A DNA stretch of 64,000 nt from Pelagicoccus albus (GCF_014230145.1 NZ_JACHVC010000013.1:806001-870000), one strand, 5' to 3'. Numbered from the stretch's first letter, positions 53,507-63,229 are shown. Program-made: numbers and translations. The notes: generated by a model not told the origin, from the sequence alone.

Positions 53507-53956
53507 ATGATTTCAATACGCAAAGCGGGACTAGACGACATACCATACCTAGCGGAACTGCTGGGCTACTTGTTCGAGCAAGAAGCCGAGTTTACGGCAG
53601 ACTACGATCGTCAAAGAGCCGGACTGGAAATGATTATCTCTGACCCCACAATTGGCAAAATCTTACTGGCCCAGAACGAGGCCGGAAAAGTCATTGGGAT
53701 GGTTAGTCTCCTCTTCACCGTTAGCACCGCCCTTGGATCAAAGGTGGCCCTGCTCGAGGACATGATCGTGCACCCAGACTTCAGAGGAAAAGGATGTGGT
53801 AGCAAGCTAGTGGGAGCCGCCATGGAACTGGCTAAGGAACTCGATTGCCATCGGATCACCTTGCTCACGGATTTCGATGATTTGGCCGCTGAGAAGTTTT
53901 ACCAGAAGCATGGCTTCAAGCTGTCTCCAATGGTGCCTCTTCGTCAATTGATCTAA
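53507..53956 (+). CDS. GNAT-family N-acetyltransferase
   Basis: A 149-residue acyl-CoA-dependent acetyltransferase. The N-terminus ISIRKAGLDDIPYLAELL is typical; the acetyl-CoA-binding motif A region is MIVHPDFRGKGCGSKLVG (about 86-103), followed by AMELAKELDCHRITLLTD and FYQKHGFK. The acceptor, a protein or small molecule, cannot be inferred. The gene is isolated, convergent with the PAS/receiver gene. Confidence 0.92.
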   Translation: MISIRKAGLDDIPYLAELLGYLFEQEAEFTADYDRQRAGLEMIISDPTIGKILLAQNEAGKVIGMVSLLFTVSTALGSKVALLEDMIVHPDFRGKGCGSKLVGAAMELAKELDCHRITLLTDFDDLAAEKFYQKHGFKLSPMVPLRQLI

Positions 53957-53977
53957 GCCTATACCAAGCCCATAGAA

Positions 53978-56041
53978 TCAAGCCTTGCAGACGCTTCTGC
54001 CGGTTAATTCTCCGATCGCTGCCTCCAAATCGAGAACACCAAAAGGTTTGGCCAAAAACGTACTGTACCTGTCCGCCCGCCAGAGCAGATCGTTTTCCTG
54101 ATCAAGGAAATCTCCGCTCATGCGAATTACGGGAAGCTGCGGATGCGTGGTTCGAATACTGGAAACGACTCCGTATCCATCCACTCCCGGCATTTGCAGA
54201 TCTATAAGAGCAAGATCAAAATCCGAATCTCTGTTCATGAATTTGGATACAGCATCCTGACCATCCTCGGCTACGACCACTTCGTAGCCTAAACCATCCA
54301 ATAGGATGCGTATAGACAATCTCAATACATCTTCGTCTTCAGCCAGCAGGACACGAGGCCGTCCGCCTCTACGAGGCATTATTAACTGCCGACTCTCTGA
54401 AGCAATTACGATCCGCAGAGAGGTGCGGCCATTCTTGTTCGTGCAAGAGATAGTCATCCCATCAAGAGTGTTGAACAATTCCATCAGTGGCTTGGCATCA
54501 ACCCTTCCGGAAAATTCGAACATGAGCTCCCCTGCCCCCGTTTCAGTCGCTCGTACATAGACCATTAGCTGGCACCCGATTTCGTTATCCACCGTCAACC
54601 CGAGTCGCAAAAAGGCTTCCGCCAGAACGCACCGCAATCTCGCTGGATTTGAGCTCCAGACACTTGCATTTCCTAACCGTCTCACTTGAGCCTTAAATTT
54701 TTGGGACAAACACACCGAGACGACTGAAAGCGATTCTTCCACTACCGCACCGAGGTCGACGTTTTGCTTTTCAGGGGAATTATCTTTATGCAAAGAGCCA
54801 GACATGTCGGCCAGTCGCTCGATAAGACGGGACTGTTTTCCGAGGAGGCTAAGCTCTCTAAAAATACCTGAATCACTTCGGAAAACCTCCTCGAAATCCG
54901 ACAACACAGACTGTTGATCACTCAGCAAAGTGCGAATCCGACTTCGGAGGATCTCTTGCAGGTGAGCGTCAGCGGATCGCTTACCACCAGGCTCAGCTTG
55001 TTCGGGGTAAGGAACATTTACTCCCAGCAAGCCGGTCAAATTTCCGGAAGAATCGTGCGAACTTTCTGCGAGACAACGAATTCTTCGATAAGCCCCATCT
55101 CGGTGGCGTACGCGAAACTTCTCGTCAAAACTCGAGACGCTTCCCGAATTCACCTCCTCAAATCGCTTACGAAACCCCTGCCGATCTTCGGGATGAATAG
55201 CTTCGAAAAACGCATCCAAACTAGTGCTCTCATCTGGGCTCGAATATCCCAATTGGTCTAAACACTCTTTGCTGAGGGAAAGTTGATTGCGATCACGCTC
55301 CCAAGTCCAAATCCCAGCCCCATTAACTCGAGCCAATAGAGCTGACTTTCTCTGGCTCTCTTTCAAGGTCGCTTCGAGTCGCTTACGCTTGGAAATATCT
55401 CTCAGGGAAATCGAGACAAACTCAGTTTCTCTGGATACAAACTGGTTCGACTTCACTTCCACGAAATCCAATCCAAACGCCCTAGCATCGGTATCCATCG
55501 AAACCGACTCTGACTCCAAAATTCCAAATTCGAATAGTTCCTCGAGGAATGGCTTCAACTGATTCCCAATAGTGTCTTGGCAGGATGTATTCTTGAATAC
55601 AATACGACCAGACTCTTTGTTAAGTACGCAAATCGGAATATCGAGAAACTCGAAATGCACGAATGCAGAGTCGTCCACTAAATCGTCAAAACCTGCCCCC
55701 AAAGCCTCAACAACTGCCTTATCTAAACTCTCCTCCGTCAACTCGGCGCAACAAACGAACCCGCTGGAGCCCGCAACGGCATCCTTTTGCCCTGGTCTTG
55801 ATACAAATACGCTAGGCTTTTCACTTTCCTGAATCCGGGAAAGAAGATCGCTATTTCCCAACGAGGAGTAACTGGCGAAGACTATATCAAAACGCTCTCC
55901 ATCCAGTTCTCGAGCCTCGCCGACCCAGTCGACCGCGACGTGGCAAGAAAACGAATAGCTTTTCGAGCGACTCAGGAGTTCGAGGATTCTACAGGCTAAG
56001 GCCGGATCGGGTTCGAGGATTATGCAGAATACGGTCCGCAT
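53978..56041 (-). CDS. PAS-containing hybrid regulator with degenerate kinase core and C-terminal receiver
   Basis: A 687-residue cytosolic protein. Residues ~1-115 look like an unusual receiver-type domain. Two PAS domains follow (about 125-230 and 235-350; the second ends with GVNVPYPEQ after a PAC-like YRRIRCLAESSHDSSG). The region ~370-560 has the length of a histidine-kinase core, but no H-box His or clear N-box is visible (DFEEVFRS, then RLRCVLAEAFLRLGLTV). The last ~125 residues are a standard receiver with VLLAEDED, phospho-acceptor Asp in LIDLQMPG and FLAKPF. I start at ATG 56041; the frame extends five codons to a TTG. It probably integrates a signal without autophosphorylating on His. 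Confidence 0.8.
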   Translation of the reverse strand: MRTVFCIILEPDPALACRILELLSRSKSYSFSCHVAVDWVGEARELDGERFDIVFASYSSLGNSDLLSRIQESEKPSVFVSRPGQKDAVAGSSGFVCCAELTEESLDKAVVEALGAGFDDLVDDSAFVHFEFLDIPICVLNKESGRIVFKNTSCQDTIGNQLKPFLEELFEFGILESESVSMDTDARAFGLDFVEVKSNQFVSRETEFVSISLRDISKRKRLEATLKESQRKSALLARVNGAGIWTWERDRNQLSLSKECLDQLGYSSPDESTSLDAFFEAIHPEDRQGFRKRFEEVNSGSVSSFDEKFRVRHRDGAYRRIRCLAESSHDSSGNLTGLLGVNVPYPEQAEPGGKRSADAHLQEILRSRIRTLLSDQQSVLSDFEEVFRSDSGIFRELSLLGKQSRLIERLADMSGSLHKDNSPEKQNVDLGAVVEESLSVVSVCLSQKFKAQVRRLGNASVWSSNPARLRCVLAEAFLRLGLTVDNEIGCQLMVYVRATETGAGELMFEFSGRVDAKPLMELFNTLDGMTISCTNKNGRTSLRIVIASESRQLIMPRRGGRPRVLLAEDEDVLRLSIRILLDGLGYEVVVAEDGQDAVSKFMNRDSDFDLALIDLQMPGVDGYGVVSSIRTTHPQLPVIRMSGDFLDQENDLLWRADRYSTFLAKPFGVLDLEAAIGELTGRSVCKA

Positions 56042-56119
56042 GGCCAGAAAAGGCAAAGGAAGGACACTTTCGGCTTGGGAGGAACAAGCCTAGGGAATTG
56101 GTATTAACAACAGAGAGAA

Positions 56120-56158
56120 AACAAAAGACCCCTCCCTGATTGAGATGGGGAGGAGTCC
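56120..56158 (-). terminator. Rho-independent terminator of the UDP-sugar pyrophosphorylase gene
   Basis: On the minus strand GACTCCTCCCC pairs with GGGAGGGGTC with a small bulge, followed by TTTTGTTTT. Confidence 0.82.
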
Positions 56159-56174
56159 GAAAAGGGGGAAAAGC

Positions 56175-57581
56175 TCAGCCAAGGTAGATTGGCTTGGAAA
56201 AATCCAATTCTACGGGCTTGGCTGACCAGGACTCTAGGAAGCTTTGCTTATCCGTAGCGAACAAGGGGGAAACTTCGATCGGCAAGTCGTACCCTTCCGG
56301 CAACTCAATACCAGCTGCTTCAAACCACTGCTTGAAGAGCTTGATCTGGTCCGCCTTGCAGCTTTCGGGCGAATCGATGCCCTCCGCATTTTTCACAGGG
56401 CTAAAGTCGGCAAGTCTTGTCGTTTCGATAACGATGGAAGTCTTCGCAAACGGGATCGCGTCGAAGACAAACATCTCAAACTTCACTCCATTTGGCGTAT
56501 CCGCCTTTTGGACATTACCGTTTTCGTCGACAAAAGGAATCTTCTTGTCCGCGCGGTGGAATGGTAGGGAAACGGAACTTCCGGGCGCTACCAATGAGCG
56601 AGCGAAGTCTACAGAGATCACGTGGATAGCGATGCTTCCCGCTCTAAATGAAAGCTGCCCATCAGGATCGCGCAGAGCGCAAAGCTCATCTGGCATATCG
56701 CTGTATTCAACGACCTTGTTTATTCCATCCTGAACGCAGAAGTGGCCTAGCTTTTCTTTCTCGTAGGCTTTGGGAAGCATCTTGCTCGAGAGAGTAGAAC
56801 CCGATTTTAGGTGAAAGCCTATGAAGTAAGGATCAACAGGCTGGACCAGCGGATTATCAACTTGGAAGTAGCTGAGCACTTCGATCCCTGCATCTACCAT
56901 AGCCTGAAAAGAGCCGCTGCGGTCGAGGGCTCTCAGAGCGCCTCCATGTCCGTCTGGGCTCATGGCTATGCTCCCCTTGTCTTCTAGAATGATCTTACCA
57001 TCTAGATCGACAGCCGGCATGCGGCCTTGGCGAAAGAAGGTAACGGAACCTTCAGCAAGTCCAAAATACGCGTTCTCCTCAAAGAAAGCCACAGTCGCCG
57101 TATGATTGATGTCACTCGTCATGACGAACCATGGCAAGGCACATGAGTAGCGAACGCGGGCGGCTTGTATTTTCTCCGCGAATACTTGGAACAGTGACTT
57201 ACTCTTGATCGGAGTCACGGGAAAAGTCCCCTTCGGCCCGTCGTAGCCCAGCCGGGTGCCTTGTCCACCCGCTACCGTGAAAGCGGCGACCTTGCCTGCT
57301 TTCAGAGCTGCCTCTCCAAGCTCCTTGGCTTCCTTCCACTCTGGATCAGTATCCAAATTTTCTGGAATGGAAATGTAGGGAGCTGGCTTGAGGGTCGAAA
57401 AATCTTCCTCGTCGTGGCCGCCACCGCCCTTCACCAAGGTGGCTACGAGATTCTCGAGTTCGTCGAGGTCGATTTCGGAAGCTTGCGAACTCAGGTTCGC
57501 TTGCTGCGTCTCATCGAGTTCGTCCCAGAAACGGAACACTTGGCCTTGGCCGTGGGATTCAAAAAGTTGTTTTAATTCCAT
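56175..57581 (-). CDS. UDPGP-type UTP-sugar-1-phosphate uridylyltransferase (UAP1-like)
   Basis: A 468-residue nucleotidyltransferase of the UDPGP/UAP family (PF01704), a type best known from eukaryotic UDP-N-acetylglucosamine pyrophosphorylase. The UTP-binding loop is AGGQGTRLGYDGPKG (104-118). FVMTSDINH, GSIAMSPDGHGG and VDNPLVQPVDPYFIG follow in the family order. It makes UDP-GlcNAc, UDP-GalNAc or UDP-glucose for the cell envelope or polysaccharides. It is a single gene with a terminator, near the exopolysaccharide transferase gene. Confidence 0.92.
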   Translation of the reverse strand: MELKQLFESHGQGQVFRFWDELDETQQANLSSQASEIDLDELENLVATLVKGGGGHDEEDFSTLKPAPYISIPENLDTDPEWKEAKELGEAALKAGKVAAFTVAGGQGTRLGYDGPKGTFPVTPIKSKSLFQVFAEKIQAARVRYSCALPWFVMTSDINHTATVAFFEENAYFGLAEGSVTFFRQGRMPAVDLDGKIILEDKGSIAMSPDGHGGALRALDRSGSFQAMVDAGIEVLSYFQVDNPLVQPVDPYFIGFHLKSGSTLSSKMLPKAYEKEKLGHFCVQDGINKVVEYSDMPDELCALRDPDGQLSFRAGSIAIHVISVDFARSLVAPGSSVSLPFHRADKKIPFVDENGNVQKADTPNGVKFEMFVFDAIPFAKTSIVIETTRLADFSPVKNAEGIDSPESCKADQIKLFKQWFEAAGIELPEGYDLPIEVSPLFATDKQSFLESWSAKPVELDFSKPIYLG

Positions 57582-57677
57582 AGTTCACTTATACCGAGGC
57601 CATAGGTTTCGTCCCACGCCGGGAATGGCAACATTCTTCTGTCAACATTCCAGCGCCTCGGCGCCATAGGAAGCGCT

Positions 57678-57959
57678 TTAACGTTCAAAGCGGAAGATAA
57701 CTTCCTTCTCTTTGGCGTAATTTAGCTTGGTCCGGATAGCCCTTTCAATGAACTCGGGATCGTTTTTCAATTTTTCCACTTCGTCTTCCCGACGGGCCGA
57801 TTCCTGCTTGAGCGCTTCATGTCGCTTCGCCAGCACAGTGTTTTCCGATCTTAGATTATCGTAGTGTTGATAGTCTCGATACAAAAACACCGCAGCGAAA
57901 AGCCCTGCTCCGATGAACAGCAAAGCAAACAGCAAATTAGTGAAGCGGCTAAGACTCAT
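57678..57959 (-). CDS. Septum formation initiator FtsB/DivIC-like protein
   Basis: A 93-residue bitopic membrane protein: one transmembrane helix (about 9-27), then a coiled coil (about 34-75) and the conserved short DPEFIERAIRTKLNYAKEKE segment ending in a phenylalanine-rich tail (EVIFRFER). This is the layout of FtsB/DivIC, which joins FtsL and FtsQ in the divisome. The gene lies alone next to the pyrophosphorylase gene. Confidence 0.9.
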   Translation of the reverse strand: MSLSRFTNLLFALLFIGAGLFAAVFLYRDYQHYDNLRSENTVLAKRHEALKQESARREDEVEKLKNDPEFIERAIRTKLNYAKEKEVIFRFER

Positions 57960-58050
57960 TTTGAAAGATACGCAGCAAATAGAGGTCCACCTCCAAATAT
58001 TGCAAAAAAATAATTGTAAGCCCTAATCAATTAGCGGAGATTTCGCACTA

Positions 58051-58872
58051 ATGTACCAAAGTTTCTACGGTCTCCGGGAGATGCCGTTCAACATAACTCC
58101 CGATCCAAACTTTCTGTACCTGAGCCCAACTCACCAAGAGGCGCTGCAACATCTGAAATACGGCATTTCAGAGCGCAAGGGTTTCATCGTCCTGACCGGC
58201 GAAGTCGGGTGCGGAAAGACGACGCTCTGCCGGCATTTCATCAATGAGGTCGACGACGACAAATATGAAGTCGCTCTCATTTTGAATCCAAGAATCACGG
58301 AGTCCCAACTCCTAAAGACCATCTTGTCTGAACTCGGTGAAACCGGAACCATGAGCCGAAGCCGTGGCGGTCTCGTCCAACAGGTCAACGACCTGCTTTT
58401 GAAGAAGATCGAAGCCGGCAAGGATATCCTGCTGATCATCGACGAGGCGCAAAACCTGACTTTCGAGCTTCTCGAGCAGCTCCGACTCCTCTCCAATCTG
58501 GAAACCGACAAACAAAAGCTCCTACAGATTATCCTGATGGGGCAGCCTGAATTTAAGGAAATCCTCGCAGAGGAAAGACTTCGTCAGCTCCGCCAGCGGA
58601 TCCTCGTCCACACAGAGCTTCGCCCGCTCAACCGCCTGCAGATCGAGCAATACATCCATCACCGTATCGCCATGGCCGGCGGCCAAGGCATCCCCTTCTT
58701 CACCAGTTGGGCGGTGCGGCTAATTAGCAGGAAATCGAAGGGAATCCCTCGTATCGTGAACAACATTTGCGACAAAGCTCTGCTATCCTCCTACATCAGG
58801 AGCAGCGAAGTCGTGCAGTGGAAAGACGTGCGAGCCGCCTTGAAAGAGATCAAAACTCTCGATTTAGGCTAA
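58051..58872 (+). CDS. ExeA/GspA-type AAA ATPase
   Basis: A 273-residue ATPase of the ExeA/GspA (TadA-like MSHA/general secretion helper) family. It opens with the diagnostic YQSFYGLREMPFNITPDPNFLYLS, shown here in part as FYGLREMPFNITPDP. Walker A is GEVGCGKT at 50-57 and Walker B is LLIIDEAQN near 126-134; RIVNNICDKALL is the sensor region. In other bacteria the homologue, with GspB, inserts the secretin through the peptidoglycan. The following gene is GspB-like, which supports that role, although no secretin is encoded in the window. Confidence 0.92.
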   Translation: MYQSFYGLREMPFNITPDPNFLYLSPTHQEALQHLKYGISERKGFIVLTGEVGCGKTTLCRHFINEVDDDKYEVALILNPRITESQLLKTILSELGETGTMSRSRGGLVQQVNDLLLKKIEAGKDILLIIDEAQNLTFELLEQLRLLSNLETDKQKLLQIILMGQPEFKEILAEERLRQLRQRILVHTELRPLNRLQIEQYIHHRIAMAGGQGIPFFTSWAVRLISRKSKGIPRIVNNICDKALLSSYIRSSEVVQWKDVRAALKEIKTLDLG

Positions 58873-58921
58873 GCCCACGCTAACGCCTGCCTTACCTAGG
58901 GTCATAGCGGATTCTCTCCAC

Positions 58922-58927
58922 TATAAT
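58922..58927 (+). promoter_or_regulatory. TATAAT box upstream of the GspB-like gene
   Basis: A perfect TATAAT sits about 90 bases before the GspB-like start, within an imperfect CTCTCC/GGAAGAGAG dyad. The -35 region is weak. It could give the GspB-like gene a promoter separate from that of the ExeA gene. Confidence 0.35.
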
Positions 58928-59018
58928 GGGGAAGAGAGCTTAACTGGAGGCTACTCCTGTCGTTTCATAACTGGACGCGAATTTTCCGCGTCCGGATTGA
59001 ACAAAGAAACGGAAAGCG

Positions 59019-59675
59019 ATGAGCCTCATATCACAAGCCCTCAAGACCGAGCAACAGAGACGCCAAATGAGCAGCGGTCCCGTACCGCCCATGGTCACGC
59101 GTCTACACCGTCAAGCCTCCAGAGATCGCTTTCCTCTAATCCTGACTGCCCTGGTGGGATTGGGCACGGTATCGGCGATATGCCTAACTCTAGTCTTGGT
59201 TTTGATTCCTGAAAAAGGGTCTTCGCAGCTTGCGGCAAGCCAGGATAGTCCTCCCCAAGAAAACACCACAGCGCCTACGACAGCCGAGCCAATAGCCACG
59301 GAAAAGCCGCCCGCTTCAGCAGTCGAGCAACTGTTTACGGGGCTTTCCGACGAGGAATTGTCCGCCGTCAAGAAGCTCCTTCTCGAACAAAAACTGGCAA
59401 ATCTCGCTGCAAGTGAGGCAGCGAAAAAAGCTGCCGCGACACAGGTACCTACGATGAGTCTGGAAGAAGCCGCCAAAATCCAAGATATCGTAGAGGGATT
59501 CGCATTCCAAGGGATTCGCAAGGCCGGTCTCGAATCAAAGGTATTCTTAGACGGAAAGATTCGCAGAATAGGCGAAGTAGTAGACTTCGAAAGCCAGCTA
59601 AAACTGGTAGGATTTACTGAGACAGATCTGGTTTTTCGCACCCCAGATGGATCTACATTTCGCAAGTCGATGTAA
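59019..59675 (+). CDS. GspB-like general secretion accessory protein
   Basis: A 218-residue protein with the pattern of GspB: N-terminal SLISQALKTEQQRR, one transmembrane helix (about 37-62), a Pro/Ala/Thr-rich periplasmic linker and a C-terminal beta domain (about 148-218) with FAFQGIRKAGLESKVFLDG and the RIGEVVDF turn. GspB couples ExeA to peptidoglycan remodelling for type II secretin assembly. The start has GGAAAG seven bases before it. The spacing of 146 bp from the ExeA gene, with a TATAAT box, suggests an own promoter. Confidence 0.8.
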   Translation: MSLISQALKTEQQRRQMSSGPVPPMVTRLHRQASRDRFPLILTALVGLGTVSAICLTLVLVLIPEKGSSQLAASQDSPPQENTTAPTTAEPIATEKPPASAVEQLFTGLSDEELSAVKKLLLEQKLANLAASEAAKKAAATQVPTMSLEEAAKIQDIVEGFAFQGIRKAGLESKVFLDGKIRRIGEVVDFESQLKLVGFTETDLVFRTPDGSTFRKSM

Positions 59676-59732
59676 GACTCGCTAGGGCGGACTAGCGCCC
59701 CTTATCATTGTTTTGTGTAGACAACTAGACCT

Positions 59733-59895
59733 CGGACTCTATGACCCGTAGGTATTGAACGTAAGACGCAACTCAGTTAAAGCCTGATGCCGAGTTGAGG
59801 GAGTCCATGTAATGGTGAGTAGTGGTCACAAATTCGATTGCGCTACTACCCAGCATAAAGGATACTGTTTACGTCTTTTTTACACCTGACGTAAG
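59733..59895 (+). promoter_or_regulatory. Structured leader upstream of the exopolysaccharide transferase gene
   Basis: Several arms pair in the plus-strand RNA: GGACTC (59734-59739) with GAGTCC (59801-59806), enclosing CAACTC/GAGTTG (59769-59774, 59792-59797); then AGTAG/CTACT within 59814-59850; and finally TTACGTC/GACGTAA (59869-59875, 59888-59894), which ends one base before the ATG and could hide the start. No known riboswitch consensus, including the c-di-GMP classes, is apparent. A regulatory leader is possible but unproven. Confidence 0.35.
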
Positions 59896-61302
59896 ATGCT
59901 TAAAAACCGACAAGAAGGAATCCTAAATCTGCACGGCCTGTGGCAGGCAGCCTGCCTCTTAATTTTATTCCTAGTCACTCGCGAGGTCTTCGAAATGAGC
60001 GGCTATAGGATAAGATTGGACTATCTGAGCCTATACTTAGCGAGCATAGTAATCGGATCCATCGCCAGCGTCCGAATTCTGAAGCGATACGCGGAGCATT
60101 TTCTGGAACTCGGCTGGACACGCACCTTCCAGCTAAGCTTCCAACAGCTGATACGGGTGATGCTTCTTCAGCTTGCGGTCGTCTTCGCCCTCAAAGACGT
60201 AGAAATCAGCCGGGCATTTCTTGGCACATACTTCATCGTGTCTTTCTTGGCCTTGTTCACTATGAACAAGATTCTGCCCAAGCACCTCTGCCGCCTTTCC
60301 TTCAAGACTCAGGTAATCCCCACGATCATAGTTGGATCTACCAAGTCTCTGAAGAGCCTAGATAATTGGATAACGAACAAAACCAACTACGGTATCGAAT
60401 TGGTCGGCTACGTGAGCGAAGACAATTGCCCGCCGAAAAAAGAACAACCAATCCCCTGTTTGGGAACCATCGACAGCCTCGAGGAAACGTTGAACGAACA
60501 CCGTATTTCCCAAGTAGTTGTCATCGATAGGGCTCTAAGCTCTGAGGCCGCAAAAAAAGCGATGTCTATCAGCCAAAAAGCTGGGTGCCGCGTGCGTATC
60601 TACAATAACTGGCAGGCTGATTTCCAACAGCGCATCATGGTCGAGCACGAAGGAGACTACACCTTCTTGACTTACGAGGACGAGCCGCTGGAAAACCCAA
60701 TCAACCGCATGGTAAAGCGAGGCTTCGACATAGCTGTTTCGCTCCCAATCGTGGCTTTCGTTCTCCCGCCTCTGACCTTGTTTGTGTGGGCTTTCCAAAG
60801 GAAGCAGTCCCCAGGACCCATTTTCTACGCTCAGCCTCATACTGGCATGACCAAACGGACTTTCCACATCATAAAGTACCGCACCATGCACGTTTCGGAC
60901 GAAAACCAGAAGAACGTGGCGAAACAAGCGACCAAGGGAGATTCTCGCATCTACGCCTTTGGCGCTATCCTTCGAAAGACCAGCCTAGACGAGCTCCCGC
61001 AATTCATCAACGTACTGTTGGGCGAAATGAGCGTATCCGGTCCCCGTCCTCACTTGATCGACCACGACCGCGAGTTTTCCGAAAAGCTTCAAGTCTACTA
61101 CACGCGTCACTTTGTGAAGCCAGGTATCACAGGCTTGGCCCAATCCCTCGGATTCCGAGGAGAGATCAACGAGCCAGAGCACCTCAAGGAACGCATCGCC
61201 TACGATATCAAGTATATCAATACGTGGTCCTTCATGCTTGATTTAAAAATCATGCTGAGAACCGCCAAGGCCGTCGTTTTCCCTCCGAAGAGCGCCTACT
61301 AG
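59896..61302 (+). CDS. Exopolysaccharide polyprenyl phosphoglycosyltransferase (WcaJ-like)
   Basis: A 468-residue enzyme that starts exopolysaccharide repeat units by moving a sugar phosphate from a UDP-sugar to undecaprenyl phosphate. The N-terminal part has four to five membrane helices (about 10-140), then a Rossmann-like CoA-binding-type domain (about 145-255). The C-terminal bacterial sugar transferase domain (PF02397) has [55 protein letters not shown] and SVSGPRPH. The gene follows the structured leader; no other polysaccharide genes adjoin it here. Confidence 0.93.
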   Translation: MLKNRQEGILNLHGLWQAACLLILFLVTREVFEMSGYRIRLDYLSLYLASIVIGSIASVRILKRYAEHFLELGWTRTFQLSFQQLIRVMLLQLAVVFALKDVEISRAFLGTYFIVSFLALFTMNKILPKHLCRLSFKTQVIPTIIVGSTKSLKSLDNWITNKTNYGIELVGYVSEDNCPPKKEQPIPCLGTIDSLEETLNEHRISQVVVIDRALSSEAAKKAMSISQKAGCRVRIYNNWQADFQQRIMVEHEGDYTFLTYEDEPLENPINRMVKRGFDIAVSLPIVAFVLPPLTLFVWAFQRKQSPGPIFYAQPHTGMTKRTFHIIKYRTMHVSDENQKNVAKQATKGDSRIYAFGAILRKTSLDELPQFINVLLGEMSVSGPRPHLIDHDREFSEKLQVYYTRHFVKPGITGLAQSLGFRGEINEPEHLKERIAYDIKYINTWSFMLDLKIMLRTAKAVVFPPKSAY

Positions 61303-61360
61303 TTTACTCGCTAGAGTTTCAGTTGCTTCCCACCAAAATAGGAGGCAACTTTCAATCCTA

Positions 61361-61837
61361 GTGTGCGTTGACTACCTTGATACACCCCTAGGGATCCTAA
61401 AGCTTACAGCCACCTCCAAAGGCGTTAGCGGAATCGTTTTCGCTGATGAGCGTGCGGAAAATCATCGATGCGCCGGCAAAGGCTCCGAGATCCTGGACCG
61501 CTTGAAGGAAGAGCTAGTCTCGTATTTCGAAGGGCGATTGATTCGGTTCACTTGCCCTATTTCAGTCGAGGGAACCTCCTTCCAAAAAAGAGTTTGGACT
61601 AAGTTGGCGGAAATCCCTTTCGGCACCACGAAGTCCTATGGGCAAATAGCTACTGAACTCGGCCAACCCACAGCGGCAAGGGCAGTCGGCGGAGCCAACA
61701 ACAAAAATCCCATACCGATAGTGATTCCCTGCCATCGAGTCGTAGGGGCGCAAAAAGTACTCGTTGGGTTCGCCGGAGGTTTATGGCGCAAACAATGGAT
61801 GTTGGAGCATGAAGGCATCCATCTGCCCCTAGGATAA
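61361..61837 (+). CDS. ogt: Methylated-DNA--protein-cysteine methyltransferase
   Basis: A 158-residue suicide repair protein that removes methyl groups from O6-methylguanine. The active-site motif IPCHRVV (Cys124) is present, with the helix-turn-helix segment GTTKSYGQIATELGQPTAARAVGGA and the closing GGLWRKQWMLEHEG. The frame begins with GTG at 61361, 15 bases after a GGAGG; no better ATG is in frame. The stop is immediately followed by the ATG of the cardiolipin synthase gene, so the two are co-translated. Confidence 0.93.
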   Translation: MCVDYLDTPLGILKLTATSKGVSGIVFADERAENHRCAGKGSEILDRLKEELVSYFEGRLIRFTCPISVEGTSFQKRVWTKLAEIPFGTTKSYGQIATELGQPTAARAVGGANNKNPIPIVIPCHRVVGAQKVLVGFAGGLWRKQWMLEHEGIHLPLG

Positions 61838-63229
61838 ATGAGTCCGAAACTCCTCTTCGATTCCGTTTTGCCTCACCTCGGGGCCATCATCGGCCTCGGT
61901 CTCGGCGTGATCTTGATCGCTCGCCTGATGAGAGAAAAACGACGCCCCAGCAACACCTTTGCATGGCTCTTGTTAATCGTACTTGCCCCCTACATAGGTG
62001 TACCTCTCTTCCTTCTTTTTGGCGGAAGAAAAATACAGCGCCTCACTCGCGACAAAAAATCTCTCCGGCTCCATCAGCTCACCCCCAACGATGATTCCAT
62101 CTCAGTATCCCCTTTTGGTCTGGTGGCAAAAGGCAACTCTACCCAATTCATACCCAACGCCACCGAAGCCTATCGGATCCTCATCGAATCTATTCAAAAC
62201 GCAAAAGAGTCGATCGACATAACGACGTTCATCCTGAGCCACGACGTCGTGGGACGACGAGTGGTCAAAGAGCTTTCCAAGAAAGCGAGGGAAGGCGTGA
62301 AAGTGCGACTCCTGTTGGACGCCCTCGGATCTTGGGGCAAAAAGACCTTGTACATTCTAGACCTCGAAAAGGCAGGAGGGAGAATTGAACGTTTCATGCC
62401 CGTCTTTCCCATCGCATTTCCGGGCGCTTCAAATCTGAGAAACCACCGCAAGATCGCTTTGTTCGACAAATCATCCGCTATCATCGGGGGAAGGAACATC
62501 GGCCGTGAATATATGGGGCCCACTCCTTCCCAACGACGCTGGGAAGATTTCGGCGTCAAGATCGAAGGGCCAGCCGTATCCGCGCTCAACACCATCTTCG
62601 AAGAAGACTGGGCGTTCGCGTGTCGTAAAAAAGGATACACTGCAGAGAAGCAGCCCACCATCCCCCCTGCCCCGACCGGAGATTCGACGATCGAAATAAT
62701 GGCGAGCGGACCGGATACCCCCGGAGACCCTCTTTACGAAAAGGTACTGGCGAGTATCCAAGATGCGGAACATTCCATAACCATAGTCACACCCTACTTC
62801 ATTCCCGATGAAGTTCTGCTCCGCTCGCTCACCGTAAAGGCTCGCACTGGTCGAAAGGTCACCATCATCATCCCCCTTCGATCCAACCACAAAATAACTG
62901 ACCTCGCCCGCAACGCCTATCTGCGCGAATTGCACGAAGTCGGAGCGACCATACTCGCCTACACACCCAAAATGCTTCACGCCAAGGCTATGCTAATCGA
63001 TGACCAGATGGCGATGACCGGCTCCGCCAATATGGATCTAAGAAGCCTGTTTGTGAACTTCGAGGTAGCGGCCTTCTTCTATTCGCCAAACGACATCAGA
63101 GAAGTTAAAAACTGGATACAGTCGATCAAAAGAAACTGTATCGAACAGAGCTCGGAAGTGCTTTTCCACAAGAGACACTTTCGCGGCATTGCCGAAGATT
63201 TAAGCCGACTGATCGCTCCTTTGCTTTAA
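61838..63229 (+). CDS. cls: Cardiolipin synthase (phospholipase D family)
   Basis: A 463-residue membrane enzyme that condenses two phosphatidylglycerol molecules to cardiolipin. Two N-terminal helices (about 14-30 and 40-62, including VLAPYIGVPLFLLFGGRK) precede two PLD domains with the HKD motifs NHRKIALFDK (His203, Lys205, Asp210) and HAKAMLIDD (His381, Lys383, Asp388). GSANMDLRSLFVNFE closes the second. It follows the ogt stop with no gap. Confidence 0.92.
   Translation: MSPKLLFDSVLPHLGAIIGLGLGVILIARLMREKRRPSNTFAWLLLIVLAPYIGVPLFLLFGGRKIQRLTRDKKSLRLHQLTPNDDSISVSPFGLVAKGNSTQFIPNATEAYRILIESIQNAKESIDITTFILSHDVVGRRVVKELSKKAREGVKVRLLLDALGSWGKKTLYILDLEKAGGRIERFMPVFPIAFPGASNLRNHRKIALFDKSSAIIGGRNIGREYMGPTPSQRRWEDFGVKIEGPAVSALNTIFEEDWAFACRKKGYTAEKQPTIPPAPTGDSTIEIMASGPDTPGDPLYEKVLASIQDAEHSITIVTPYFIPDEVLLRSLTVKARTGRKVTIIIPLRSNHKITDLARNAYLRELHEVGATILAYTPKMLHAKAMLIDDQMAMTGSANMDLRSLFVNFEVAAFFYSPNDIREVKNWIQSIKRNCIEQSSEVLFHKRHFRGIAEDLSRLIAPLL

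Noticed and set aside
59733-59895. c-di-GMP (GEMM) riboswitch assignment for the leader
   Set aside because: The conserved GEMM core sequences are not present; only general stem structure is visible.
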